A DNA stretch of 58,521 nucleotides from Streptococcus saliviloxodontae (lineage in GTDB: Bacteria; Bacillota; Bacilli; Lactobacillales; Streptococcaceae): positions 1 to 58,521 of the forward strand of contig NZ_JAFBEI010000007.1 of the NCBI RefSeq assembly GCF_016908655.1, given 5' to 3'. Below are positions 25,848 through 33,721 of this stretch, one piece after another. The stretch's first letter is position 1. The number at the start of each line of letters is the position of its first letter. Under the pieces are notes generated by a model. It did not search any database, was not told the DNA's origin, and worked only from the letters and a program-made list of their open reading frames with translations. The translations under genes and the position numbers were made by a program.

Positions 25848-26618
25848 ATGGCAAATCACATAATCAAGTTTGAACATGTCAGTAAGAGTTATCAGAACAA
25901 AACAGTAGTTGACGATATCAGTCTAACAATTGATCAAGGAGAGTTTATCACTATCCTAGGAACATCAGGATCAGGAAAAACAACAACCCTTAAAATGCTC
26001 AACCGATTGATTGAGCCGACCAAAGGTAGTATACTTTTTGACGGGAAAGATATAGCAAAACTAGATGCGGTAGCTTTAAGACGTCAGATTGGTTATGTAG
26101 TGCAACAGATAGGGCTTTTTCCTCACTTGACGGTGGCTGATAATATTGCTACAGTACCTAAGTTACTAGGATGGGACAAGGAAAGAATCCGCCAGCGAAC
26201 CTCAGAATTGCTATCCTTAGTAAAATTACCAGAGGAAACTTATGCGAAACGTTATCCAAGTAAACTATCTGGGGGCCAGCAACAACGAATCGGAGTAGCG
26301 CGAGCCTTAGCGGCTGATCCTAATGTAATGCTCTTTGATGAACCGTTTGGAGCAATTGATGCTATCACACGTGCTGATTTGCAAGAAGAGTTATTGACTA
26401 TTCATCATCGGTTAAATGATAAAACATTTATTTTTATTACCCACGATTTCTACGAGGCTTTTCGATTAGGTACTCGCGTGTTGATTATGGATGAGGGGAA
26501 AATTGTCCAGTTTGCTAAACCTAAGGAGATTATCCAAAATCCAGCTAGTCCCTTTGTTAACAAGCTAATTGAAACAGCAAAAAATCAAGAAGATATTTGG
26601 AGGTTTGTGCATGATTGA
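25848..26618 (+). CDS. Betaine-type (QAT) ABC transporter ATP-binding protein
   Basis: A 256-residue ATPase with Walker A GTSGSGKTT, signature LSGGQQQRIGVARAL, Walker B VMLFDEPFGAID and H-loop ITHDF. It lacks the C-terminal CBS domains that OpuCA-type osmolyte transporters use to sense ionic strength, which argues for a nutritional and not an osmotic role. ATG 25848 has AAAAAGGA upstream; a TTG start at 25821 is in frame but poorer. It overlaps permease 2 by 8 bp. Confidence 0.88.
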   Translation: MANHIIKFEHVSKSYQNKTVVDDISLTIDQGEFITILGTSGSGKTTTLKMLNRLIEPTKGSILFDGKDIAKLDAVALRRQIGYVVQQIGLFPHLTVADNIATVPKLLGWDKERIRQRTSELLSLVKLPEETYAKRYPSKLSGGQQQRIGVARALAADPNVMLFDEPFGAIDAITRADLQEELLTIHHRLNDKTFIFITHDFYEAFRLGTRVLIMDEGKIVQFAKPKEIIQNPASPFVNKLIETAKNQEDIWRFVHD

Positions 26619-27234
26619 TTACCTTCAAACTTCTGCAGATAAGCTGATTAGTGCAACACTGGAGCATATAATCTTATCAGGCACTGCCTTAGTCATTGCC
26701 TTACTATTAGCGATGGTAGTATCTGTATTGTTATGGTTTAATCCCTACTTGAGGCAAGTTTCGGTCTATGTGTTATCGTTGCTTTACGCTATTCCTTCTT
26801 TTGCTCTGTTTGCACTTTTGATTCCACTAACTGGGCTGGGAACCACTACAGCCATTATTGTTCTTGTTATTTATGCGCAGTATATACTGGTTAGAACATT
26901 TATAGCAGGTTTAACTCAGGTAGACAGCAGTATTGTTGAAGCAGCAATGGGTATGGGGATGAGTAAACGGCAGTTGCTATTTAAGGTGGAGCTTCCTCTT
27001 GCTCAGGCCTCTCTTTTTTCAGGGCTTCGTTTGGCAGCAACATCTATTATTGCTATTGCAACGATTGCTTCAACGATTAATGGAGGAGGTTTGGGAGTTA
27101 TCCTATTTGATGGGTTGCGTACTTTGAGTATGCCTAAACTCATTTGGGGTATTTTGCTTACAATAGGTTTGAGCATTTTGACTAATTTTATCATCTATTT
27201 AATAGAAGAACTCTGTCGTCCAGAAGGAAAGTAG
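26611..27234 (+). CDS. Betaine-type (QAT) ABC transporter permease 2
   Basis: A 207-residue second OpuC-type permease with the coupling motif EAAMGMGMSKRQLLFKVELPLAQ and the STINGGGLGVILFDGL segment. TGGAGG lies before ATG 26611, inside the end of the ATPase gene. It completes a four-component importer (permease, binding protein, ATPase, permease) downstream of the hydratase/DUF917/lyase genes, with no terminator seen between them. Confidence 0.85.
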   Translation: MIDYLQTSADKLISATLEHIILSGTALVIALLLAMVVSVLLWFNPYLRQVSVYVLSLLYAIPSFALFALLIPLTGLGTTTAIIVLVIYAQYILVRTFIAGLTQVDSSIVEAAMGMGMSKRQLLFKVELPLAQASLFSGLRLAATSIIAIATIASTINGGGLGVILFDGLRTLSMPKLIWGILLTIGLSILTNFIIYLIEELCRPEGK

Positions 27235-27257
27235 CTGTTGTAATGCTACTGTTTGTT

Positions 27258-27292
27258 AAAGTCCGAGAATACTATGGTGTCTAGGGCTTTTT
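27258..27292 (+). terminator. Weak terminator after the QAT importer
   Basis: AAAGTCC (27258-27264) may pair with GGGCTTT (27284-27290) and is followed by a short T-run. The stem is short and the call is tentative. Confidence 0.3.
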
Positions 27293-27335
27293 ATGATGTG
27301 TGAGGCTACTCGACTTTTAGGGCTCTTCTTGGTGG

Positions 27336-27362
27336 TTGACGAAGTTGCTAGTGTGTTATAAT
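27336..27362 (+). promoter_or_regulatory. Promoter placed for a leaderless mRNA (first DUF3114 gene)
   Basis: TTGACG (27336-27341), 15 bp, TATAAT (27357-27362). The ATG at 27369 is 7 bp after the -10, about where transcription should begin, and no ribosome site precedes it. Confidence 0.55.
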
Positions 27363-27368
27363 AATCTC

Positions 27369-28217
27369 ATGAAAATAGGTGATGATAGCTTTCGTTTGTA
27401 TTGGAAGCGAGAATTGGTGCAATTAAATCATGTCTCTGCAAGGGAGCTTTTAGTGGATTTTATGAACCTTATTGGGATGCCAGAAGAGGTGACTGGGGAG
27501 TCTAGACAGACAGCGCAGCTTTTAGCAGCTTTTGATGATTATCTGGCTCCTCATGATCCGTTTTGGCGAGAATTAGCTGATGTGGTCAACCTTGCCTTTC
27601 CAGTGCAGACTAGCAGTCAAGAAGGGCTTTTAGAACGACAAGTTCATCAGCTCCGCTATGTGATTTCTGCCCAGCAAGCTGATTATGTCAGGCGCCATTA
27701 CCGAAAAGACGGTATGACTGATGGGCAAGCTCTAGCAAGTTATCTCGCTCAGCACCGTTTTTGGACATGGGATTTAGGAGCTTTTCACAATAAGCGACGG
27801 CGGTCAGATGGTTCTTTTCCAGACCAGCTGGAACGTGTGAACATTAAGATTATATTGCACTACCATAGCGAGTTTATCTTGTCTAGTCAGGGAGAGTTAC
27901 TGAGTCTGCTAGAGCCTGGTTCTAATAGTCAGGCTGGGAGGATCAACACTGCTAGTTTTAACTACGGGCGTTGGTATCGCCATCAAGATCTGGATGTTCA
28001 TCCTGTCGGGCCACATGACCCCTTGTGTCGGCGTCGGGCGACTAAGGGTTATGCTAGCGCTAAGGCTGGCTTTTTCCACTGGCGTTTAGAAAATAGTCTC
28101 TACAATAAGCGAGGTTTATATGCTGTTGGTGGACAATCGCTGGCGCAGGCTATCAAATCAGAGCGAAAGCGATTTAGACGATTAGTCAAACAGCAAAAAA
28201 ACTGCCACAATGAGTGA
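27369..28217 (+). CDS. DUF3114 family protein (cytoplasmic form)
   Basis: A 282-residue protein related along its length to the C-terminal two thirds of the protein at 29205-30536. Shared landmarks are VHQLRYVISAQQADYVRRHY, ILHYHSEFILSSQGELLSLL, TASFNYGRWYRHQDLDVHPVGPHDP and ENSLYNKRGLYA. It matches the streptococcal family DUF3114, of unknown function. Unlike its paralogue it has no signal peptide. The conserved His, Asp and Tyr residues could form an active site but none is proven. ATG 27369 appears to be at the 5' end of the mRNA (leaderless). Confidence 0.7.
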   Translation: MKIGDDSFRLYWKRELVQLNHVSARELLVDFMNLIGMPEEVTGESRQTAQLLAAFDDYLAPHDPFWRELADVVNLAFPVQTSSQEGLLERQVHQLRYVISAQQADYVRRHYRKDGMTDGQALASYLAQHRFWTWDLGAFHNKRRRSDGSFPDQLERVNIKIILHYHSEFILSSQGELLSLLEPGSNSQAGRINTASFNYGRWYRHQDLDVHPVGPHDPLCRRRATKGYASAKAGFFHWRLENSLYNKRGLYAVGGQSLAQAIKSERKRFRRLVKQQKNCHNE

Positions 28218-28280
28218 TTCAATTTTGCCACAATTTTTCCTAATAATGACCGAACATGACAATCTAGCCTAGGCTATAAT
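28204..28280 (+). promoter_or_regulatory. Promoter with paired GCCACAA direct repeats
   Basis: GCCACAA at 28204-28210 and again at 28227-28233 (23 bp apart), then TATAAT at 28275-28280. The second repeat starts 48 bp before the -10. The -35 position is poor (GAACAT), which fits activator-dependent transcription. The spacer holds a perfect 12-bp palindrome TAGCCTAGGCTA (28265-28276). The layout matches the promoter at 35863-35939 base for base in spacing, with TTTTCCT and TGAC.GA..AT also shared. Confidence 0.7.
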
Positions 28281-28331
28281 AAGGTCATAACAAAGAAAGG
28301 CCATCACTATTAAGATGGGAATGTGACACAC

Positions 28332-29054
28332 ATGAAAACAAAATTCTTTTCACTAAAAACAACACTTTTATTAGCGACAGTAACATTGGGAATGGCAGCC
28401 TCTGCTACGAGCATCGTTTCGGCTGATCAATCAACAACTACTCAAATAACAACAGAAACAAGTAAAGAAACAGAGTGGACACACGCTCAAGAAACGAAAG
28501 AACTCTTGACTTTAATTCCAAAAAGCAGTTTGACTGACGCTGAAAAGACTAACTTCACCACTGCAGTTAAGAAAGCAGCTAAATATGATGCTACTCTCGA
28601 TAAGTTGGACAAAGAAATCGAAGCTAAAGAAGATAGTCAGCTCAGTGATTACTACAAAGCCTCAGAAGCAGCCTACGCAGACAATGAAAGCACTTGGGAA
28701 AAATTCTATACTGCTCAAGATGAAACCAGCAAATCGTCAGACAGCTCAGACACGACTGAAACTGACAAAGAGCCAACAACTGAAGAAGCTACAAAGACTC
28801 TAATCTCAGAAATCAATGCTTCAACAGCCTTAAATGATAAGGAAAAAGTAGCTCTTGTTAAGGATGCCAATGAGGCAGCAGAAGTCGAAAAAACTTATGC
28901 GAGCCAACTAAAAGCCTTTGAATCATCTGTAGCAAGTCTAGAAAAAGATTACCAAACGGCTAAAGATGCCAAAGAAGCGATTTTCAAAAAGTACAAGGTT
29001 TCTGACAGTCAATGGGAAACGGTCTATGCCAACAACCAAGAGAGTAGCAAATAA
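28332..29054 (+). CDS. Exported helical protein with two repeated modules
   Basis: A 240-residue protein with a signal peptide (hydrophobic about 11-30, probable cleavage at VSA-DQ), a Ser/Thr-rich linker, and two copies of a helical module. Each module begins with a segment such as LIPKSSLTDAEKTNFTTAVKKA or INASTALNDKEKVALVKDANEA and continues as a charged coiled-coil-like helix. No lipobox or LPXTG motif is seen, so it is probably secreted. It is related in module layout to the protein at 35976-36779 and has a matching promoter. No family is recognised. ATG 28332 has only a weak ribosome site; a GTG at 28323 is possible. Confidence 0.65.
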   Translation: MKTKFFSLKTTLLLATVTLGMAASATSIVSADQSTTTQITTETSKETEWTHAQETKELLTLIPKSSLTDAEKTNFTTAVKKAAKYDATLDKLDKEIEAKEDSQLSDYYKASEAAYADNESTWEKFYTAQDETSKSSDSSDTTETDKEPTTEEATKTLISEINASTALNDKEKVALVKDANEAAEVEKTYASQLKAFESSVASLEKDYQTAKDAKEAIFKKYKVSDSQWETVYANNQESSK

Positions 29055-29103
29055 GATTTCATAAGATAGATTCCCCTCCTTTTAATCAGTTCTATTAGCA
29101 TTA

Positions 29104-29136
29104 TAGTCTAGACAATTTGGTCTAGGCTATTTCTGT
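29104..29136 (+). terminator. Probable terminator after the exported helical protein
   Basis: TAGTCTAGAC (29104-29113) pairs with GTCTAGGCTA (29120-29129), followed by a weak T-rich tail. Confidence 0.5.
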
Positions 29137-29169
29137 CTTACGAGGGACTTAGAACTGAGTAAAATGGTT

Positions 29170-29198
29170 TTGTTTGAGACTGTCTGATATGGTAAACT
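29170..29198 (+). promoter_or_regulatory. Promoter placed for a leaderless mRNA (second DUF3114 gene)
   Basis: TTGTTT (29170-29175), exactly 17 bp, TAAACT (29193-29198), with TGG just before the -10. The ATG at 29205 begins 7 bp after the -10, where the start site is expected, and no Shine-Dalgarno sequence is present. Confidence 0.6.
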
Positions 29199-29204
29199 AC
29201 ATAT

Positions 29205-30536
29205 ATGAAGAAAAATAGTTTTTGGGTCCTTTTTATAGGAGGACTTTTACTGACTCAAGTCCTACCAAGTCAGGTATTAGCAGATGAAAGTACGACAAGC
29301 TCAGCTAGTAGCAAACAGGTAGCCCCTCAGGTAAGGCAAAAAGTAGCAAGTGCTCTGGGAAGTGATGCCTTGACAGAGGCACTATCGAGCTATCTGAAGA
29401 AGGTCGACAAGTCCTTAACACAAGCTCAGCAGGAGTCCTTAACAGAACATTTAAAAAATCTTATTAAACAATTACAGACACAGGGGTGGACAGATGATGC
29501 CATTGCCTATGGTTTTTTTGAAGAGCTATCAAGTAAAGGCAATCTATCGCAGTTGAAAGCTGTCAGTGACCAGACTTATGAAAAGAGTCAAATATTTGGG
29601 AGTCAAACCTTTCAAGCCCTATGGTTTGCTCAAGCGGATCAGTTGAGTTCTACAGATGCTCGACAAGCTCTCGCCTTAGTTTATCAATTGGTCGGTTTGC
29701 CGTCAGATTTGTCTGGTAAACAGGAGGAGACGCGCCAGTTGATTGCTCGCTTTTCAGATGATTTGGATCCAGCCAGTTCTTTCTGGGATAGCTTTTCTCA
29801 AGTGGTGCAGACTGCCTTTCCGAAGAAGACCTTATCAGAAGAGACCGATATAGCGAGAAAGACGCATCAGTTTCGCTATGTCATATCAGCCCAGCAGGCT
29901 CAGTGGGTGCGTCAGAACTATGGCAAGTCCTCTCAATCTGATAAAGATGCCTTGGCACGTTATCTAGCGACCAAGGATGAAAAAGATACTATCGGTGAAG
30001 TGATCGGCATAGATCGGTATGACTATGATGCTAGCTTTGATTTGACCGAATCGTCACGCCTTCATAATAAGATTGCTCTTGAAGCCAGTCAGTTTGGGCG
30101 TGATATTGTCGTTTATCCAGACTACACCATGTCATCTAGTATCAAGATTGTGATGGATTTCCACACTGAGTTTATCATCAATAGCCAGGGACAGTTTCTA
30201 AATGAAATAGATCCTGACTTAGACACAGAAGTTGGGATCGTTAACGGTGCTAGCTTTAACTATGCTGATGCCAACGATGCAACTCATCGTCGCTTGGATG
30301 TTAAGCCAGTTGCTCCAAATGATCCCTCTTTTCGCAAGGATCTGGGTAGTCTGTCCTATCACTATAAGGCACCTAACAAGCTTAAGTATATTTGGCAAGA
30401 AAATGATCGTCTCCTTTGGGAAAATTCCTATTTCAATAAAGAGGGGAATTTTTCGCGTGATGGTAAAAGTGCAGCTAGCTTGGTCAAGGAGAGTGCAAAG
30501 TCCTTTAAAAAACTGATTGAGAGGTACCGAAAATGA
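29205..30536 (+). CDS. DUF3114 family protein (exported form)
   Basis: A 443-residue protein with a signal peptide (hydrophobic about 5-22, likely cleavage at VLA-DE), a Gln/Ser-rich helical N-terminal domain of about 120 residues, and a DUF3114 domain (about 160-443) shared with the protein at 27369. Conserved segments are HQFRYVISAQQAQWVRQNYG, VMDFHTEFIINSQGQFL, NGASFNYADAND and ENSYFNKEGNFS. No cell-wall anchor is seen. The next gene overlaps it by 4 bp, so an exported DUF3114 protein and an anchored partner are made together. The function is unknown; a cell-surface enzyme or toxin-like role is only speculation. Confidence 0.7.
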   Translation: MKKNSFWVLFIGGLLLTQVLPSQVLADESTTSSASSKQVAPQVRQKVASALGSDALTEALSSYLKKVDKSLTQAQQESLTEHLKNLIKQLQTQGWTDDAIAYGFFEELSSKGNLSQLKAVSDQTYEKSQIFGSQTFQALWFAQADQLSSTDARQALALVYQLVGLPSDLSGKQEETRQLIARFSDDLDPASSFWDSFSQVVQTAFPKKTLSEETDIARKTHQFRYVISAQQAQWVRQNYGKSSQSDKDALARYLATKDEKDTIGEVIGIDRYDYDASFDLTESSRLHNKIALEASQFGRDIVVYPDYTMSSSIKIVMDFHTEFIINSQGQFLNEIDPDLDTEVGIVNGASFNYADANDATHRRLDVKPVAPNDPSFRKDLGSLSYHYKAPNKLKYIWQENDRLLWENSYFNKEGNFSRDGKSAASLVKESAKSFKKLIERYRK

Positions 30537-31198
30537 AGCCTTTGATGAAAAAGACGAGCTTACTACTAGCCTTGGTTCTATTTGGTGGGATTGGTTATTA
30601 CCTATACGATGCCTATTTTATTGAGACAGACTGGTATTGGACGTCATCTGCCCAAGATTTTGCTAGCAGTGTCAGTCAAGAAACGAAAGAAAAGGTTAGC
30701 AAGTTAGAGGTTGGCAAATCTTACGATTTTGGTCAGGTCATAAAATTAGTTGATGAGAGTCATTTTGTCTATTACTATGCCGAAGAGTACACCTCATCGG
30801 AGCTAGAGGAAGCTAGAGAAGACGCAGAAAGTGACGCTGTTTATCCAACGATTTGGTTTGGTGAAGGAAGCTACCGCAAGGATGGTGATGATTACTATCT
30901 CTTGACGACGCGCGAAGTCAAAATGATTTTTTCAGATACCAAAACCTATAAAGCCAAGCATTTTCGTGAGCAAATAGAGACGCCTAATCTAGCTAAAGAT
31001 TACCTCAAGGTTCCTCAGTTGTCTAAATCAGGAAACTACTATCAATATCACTCGTCTCAATTTAGCTTGAATGCAGATGGTAGTTTGACAGATACGGGAA
31101 CAACGGAAGTTGAGATTGTTAGCCCTTCCTCTCAGACTTTACCAAACAATCTCAGTAGTTTTTTAGCCCAGTATCAACCTGAGTCCAGTAAGTCATAG
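30533..31198 (+). CDS. Membrane-anchored protein, unknown function
   Basis: A 221-residue protein with one N-terminal membrane segment (about 8-26), a short tryptophan-rich stretch (TDWYWTSS) and an outer domain rich in Tyr, Glu and Ser. Within it lies the acidic helix SSELEEAREDAESDA. It starts within the stop of the DUF3114 gene (ATGA overlap) behind GAGAGG, so it is translationally coupled and probably forms a pair with that exported protein. No known family is recognised. The gene ends about 130 bp before the two-component operon. Confidence 0.6.
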   Translation: MKPLMKKTSLLLALVLFGGIGYYLYDAYFIETDWYWTSSAQDFASSVSQETKEKVSKLEVGKSYDFGQVIKLVDESHFVYYYAEEYTSSELEEAREDAESDAVYPTIWFGEGSYRKDGDDYYLLTTREVKMIFSDTKTYKAKHFREQIETPNLAKDYLKVPQLSKSGNYYQYHSSQFSLNADGSLTDTGTTEVEIVSPSSQTLPNNLSSFLAQYQPESSKS

Positions 31199-31210
31199 TT
31201 CCTAGGATTT

Positions 31211-31298
31211 GCCACAATTTTTCACCAATGAAATAAGGCAATTTTGTGGCATTCTGTAATGGATAGCCACTTTTTTGCGGTATTTATGATAGTATAAA
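31211..31298 (+). promoter_or_regulatory. Regulatory region of the two-component operon with GCCACAA motifs
   Basis: GCCACAATTTTTC at 31211-31223 matches the motif before 28332. An inverted copy TTGTGGC lies at 31244-31250 and GCCACT at 31266-31271. TATAAA at 31293-31298 is the probable -10. The layout differs from the two direct-repeat promoters, but the same core motif suggests the regulator also controls its own operon. Confidence 0.5.
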
Positions 31299-31363
31299 AG
31301 GGACTAAGATTTTAAGACAGTAGAGTCTTTATGAACACTAATAATCAAGTGAAGGAGGCCTTT

Positions 31364-32050
31364 ATGGCAAAGGTATATGTGGCAGATGATGAAAAAAACA
31401 TTCGAGAACTGATTGCTTCTTTTTTGAGAGATGAGGGCATGACGGTCGAGATTTTTGAGACAGGTGACCAACTCTTGCTACGCTTTATGGAGGAAGAGGC
31501 GGATGTGGTCATCTTAGATGTCATGATGCCTGGAACAGATGGTTTTGGGACTGCCCAAGCCATTCGTAAGCGTTCAGATGTACCCATTATCCTCTTGACG
31601 GCGCGTGATAGTGATAGAGATTTTGTGCAGGGCTTTTCAGCTGGTGCAGATGATTACTTTACGAAACCTTTTTCGCCGATTAAATTAACCTTGCGTGTCA
31701 AAGCGATTTTGACGCGTCAGCCTGGTTTTAAAAATAGTGAAGGAACTGAAAAATTGGTATTTGACGATCTGGAATTGTCGGAAAAAGAGCGTACGGCTCA
31801 TTTTAAAGATAAGCCGATTAAGTTGACCAATACTGAGTTCGAGTTGCTTCGTGTACTGATGATGCAAAAAAATCAAGCTGTCTCAAGAGAACAGCTACTA
31901 GAAGATGTTTGGGGGTATGAGACAGATGTCGAGACACGGGTGACGGATGATACCATCAAACGTCTGCGCAAAAAACTAAGAGAGGTAGAAAGCGATGTCC
32001 TTATTGAAACGGTCTGGGGATATGGGTTCAAACTGGCTAAAAAAGCTTAA
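31364..32050 (+). CDS. OmpR-family response regulator
   Basis: A 228-residue regulator with an N-terminal receiver domain (VADDEKN acidic pocket, VILDVMMPGTDG phosphorylation Asp, LLTARDS, and the Lys in YFTKPFS) and a C-terminal winged-helix domain (LTNTEFELLRVLM...VTDDTIKRLRKKL). GAAGGAGG is ideally placed before ATG 31364; an in-frame upstream start at 31331 lacks a good site. The sensor kinase gene overlaps its end. It is not VicR, which is encoded separately at 48664. Its likely targets are the GCCACA-repeat promoters at 28204, 31211 and 35863. Confidence 0.9.
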   Translation: MAKVYVADDEKNIRELIASFLRDEGMTVEIFETGDQLLLRFMEEEADVVILDVMMPGTDGFGTAQAIRKRSDVPIILLTARDSDRDFVQGFSAGADDYFTKPFSPIKLTLRVKAILTRQPGFKNSEGTEKLVFDDLELSEKERTAHFKDKPIKLTNTEFELLRVLMMQKNQAVSREQLLEDVWGYETDVETRVTDDTIKRLRKKLREVESDVLIETVWGYGFKLAKKA

Positions 32051-33668
32051 AGTAGCTCTCTACCCGTATCAGCTCTGGTCAAGATGTCTAAAGAAAATCA
32101 GACGTATCAGACGGTCTAGCCTTAGGACAACTCTTTTTTTGCAACCCCTATCAATTATCTTTCTGTCCTTTGCGACCATCTTGTTAATCTTTAATTTAGC
32201 CCTGTCCTACTTTATAGAGGAGCAGACCAGCACAGCGATTCAAAATCAATTTTCGATTTTTAACCGTCTTTATTCTGGTGTTTCGGCAACTAGTGAGCGG
32301 TCTCAACCAAACATTTTTGAGACCACCTATGTTATTGTCGATGAGGATTTTGAGACCAAGTATTTGTCGAGTAGCATGGATGATTTCTCAGACAAGACTA
32401 TCTCGCGAACCATCACGAATTATTTTTACCGTCATACGGATTCTTGGGGATTTTTTGATGATGAGGATGATCAAGATGATGACGATGATTTTGACGATCA
32501 CGATGATCAGGAAGAGACTAGTGTAAGCTCTAGCTCTTCAACAGCTTTAAGTTCATCATCCACAGCTAGTAGCGTCTTGGAAGATGGGATTAAGCTTTCT
32601 GATGGTAGCCAGATGACCAAAGTTATGATTGATGGTTATTCGTATGCTGTCGATATGGGGACCTATAAAGGGGTGTTGGACCAGTATTTTGTTAGAGAAG
32701 CAGGTGAAGGTGAGACTGCAAAAACCTATTACATCTTTGTTTTTGCGAATGTGACTCCTGTTGAGAGTATGGATACTTGGATTAACATCACCTTGTTAAT
32801 TATCTTTTTAGTGATTGGTCTGGGAGCCAGCATTTCTATCTACCTTACGTCACGCAAGACAGACAAGGCTTTTTTGAGTTTAACAGACTATATTACCCGT
32901 CTGGGCAATCGTGAGGAAGCAATTACAGCACCTGACCTTCCTTATCAGGAATTCAAGGCCGTCTCGGCGACAGTCAAACAGATGAGTGATATGATTGATG
33001 CCAATCAGCGTAGCCAGCAAATCTTCTTTCAAAACTCTAGTCATGAGTTGAGAACACCGCTGATGTCTATTCAGGGCTATGCAGAAGGAATCAAGGAAGG
33101 GGTTATCAAGGATGAGAAGCAAGCAGCTTCGGTTATCTATGATGAGAGTCAAAAAATGGCAGAGCTGGTTGATGACATTCTGACGATTTCCAAGATGGAA
33201 TCCACCCAGTCTCATTTGGATTTGGCGCGTATCAGTGTTCCTGAAATACTCTATGACCAGACTTGGCGTTTGAAGAACAAGGCTGACGAAAAAGGAATTC
33301 ATTTTGAGCATAGCTTTGAAGATGATTTTGTCGAAATTTTGGCAGATGAGCGACTTATCGAGCGAGCGCTGATGAATATTTTGTCTAATGCGGTACGCTA
33401 TGCTAAAGATTGCATTGTGATTGAAACCAAGTCTCAGGGAGAAAACTTACAGATTACAATTAGTAATAACGGCCCTGCTATTTCCCCAGAGGACCAAGAA
33501 CATCTCTTTGAACGTTTTTACAAGGGAAGTGGTGGAAACTTTGGAATTGGTTTGGCCATGACCAAGGATATTGTTGAGCGTCATCACGGTAGTATCAACC
33601 TTAGTTCAGATGACGAATGGACTAGCTTTGTGATGACGCTTCCCTTTAAGCAGAACAAGAGACCATAG
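31995..33668 (+). CDS. Sensor histidine kinase with Asp-rich extracytoplasmic domain
   Basis: A 557-residue kinase: basic N-terminus, membrane helix 1 (about 50-73), a long outer domain, membrane helix 2 (about 262-284), HAMP-like linker, HisKA with SSHELRTPL (His350), and an HATPase domain (N box NILSNAVRYA, G boxes FGIGLAMTKD). Residues 155-174 contain 13 Asp and 3 Glu, followed by a Ser-rich run. Such an acidic patch could bind divalent cations or cationic peptides, as in PhoQ. The gene overlaps the regulator by 56 bp from ATG 31995 (GAGG at good spacing) or 29 bp from ATG 32022. Confidence 0.88.
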   Translation: MSLLKRSGDMGSNWLKKLKVALYPYQLWSRCLKKIRRIRRSSLRTTLFLQPLSIIFLSFATILLIFNLALSYFIEEQTSTAIQNQFSIFNRLYSGVSATSERSQPNIFETTYVIVDEDFETKYLSSSMDDFSDKTISRTITNYFYRHTDSWGFFDDEDDQDDDDDFDDHDDQEETSVSSSSSTALSSSSTASSVLEDGIKLSDGSQMTKVMIDGYSYAVDMGTYKGVLDQYFVREAGEGETAKTYYIFVFANVTPVESMDTWINITLLIIFLVIGLGASISIYLTSRKTDKAFLSLTDYITRLGNREEAITAPDLPYQEFKAVSATVKQMSDMIDANQRSQQIFFQNSSHELRTPLMSIQGYAEGIKEGVIKDEKQAASVIYDESQKMAELVDDILTISKMESTQSHLDLARISVPEILYDQTWRLKNKADEKGIHFEHSFEDDFVEILADERLIERALMNILSNAVRYAKDCIVIETKSQGENLQITISNNGPAISPEDQEHLFERFYKGSGGNFGIGLAMTKDIVERHHGSINLSSDDEWTSFVMTLPFKQNKRP

Positions 33669-33721
33669 AGCTATGAGAAGGAAGTCTAAGGTCTTCTCGC
33701 CTTAGAGACTTTTTGATGGGC

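Noticed and set aside
24247..27234. Osmoprotectant (glycine betaine) importer as the main role
   Set aside because: The ATPase lacks CBS domains and the genes follow catabolic enzymes on the same strand; kept only as an alternative.
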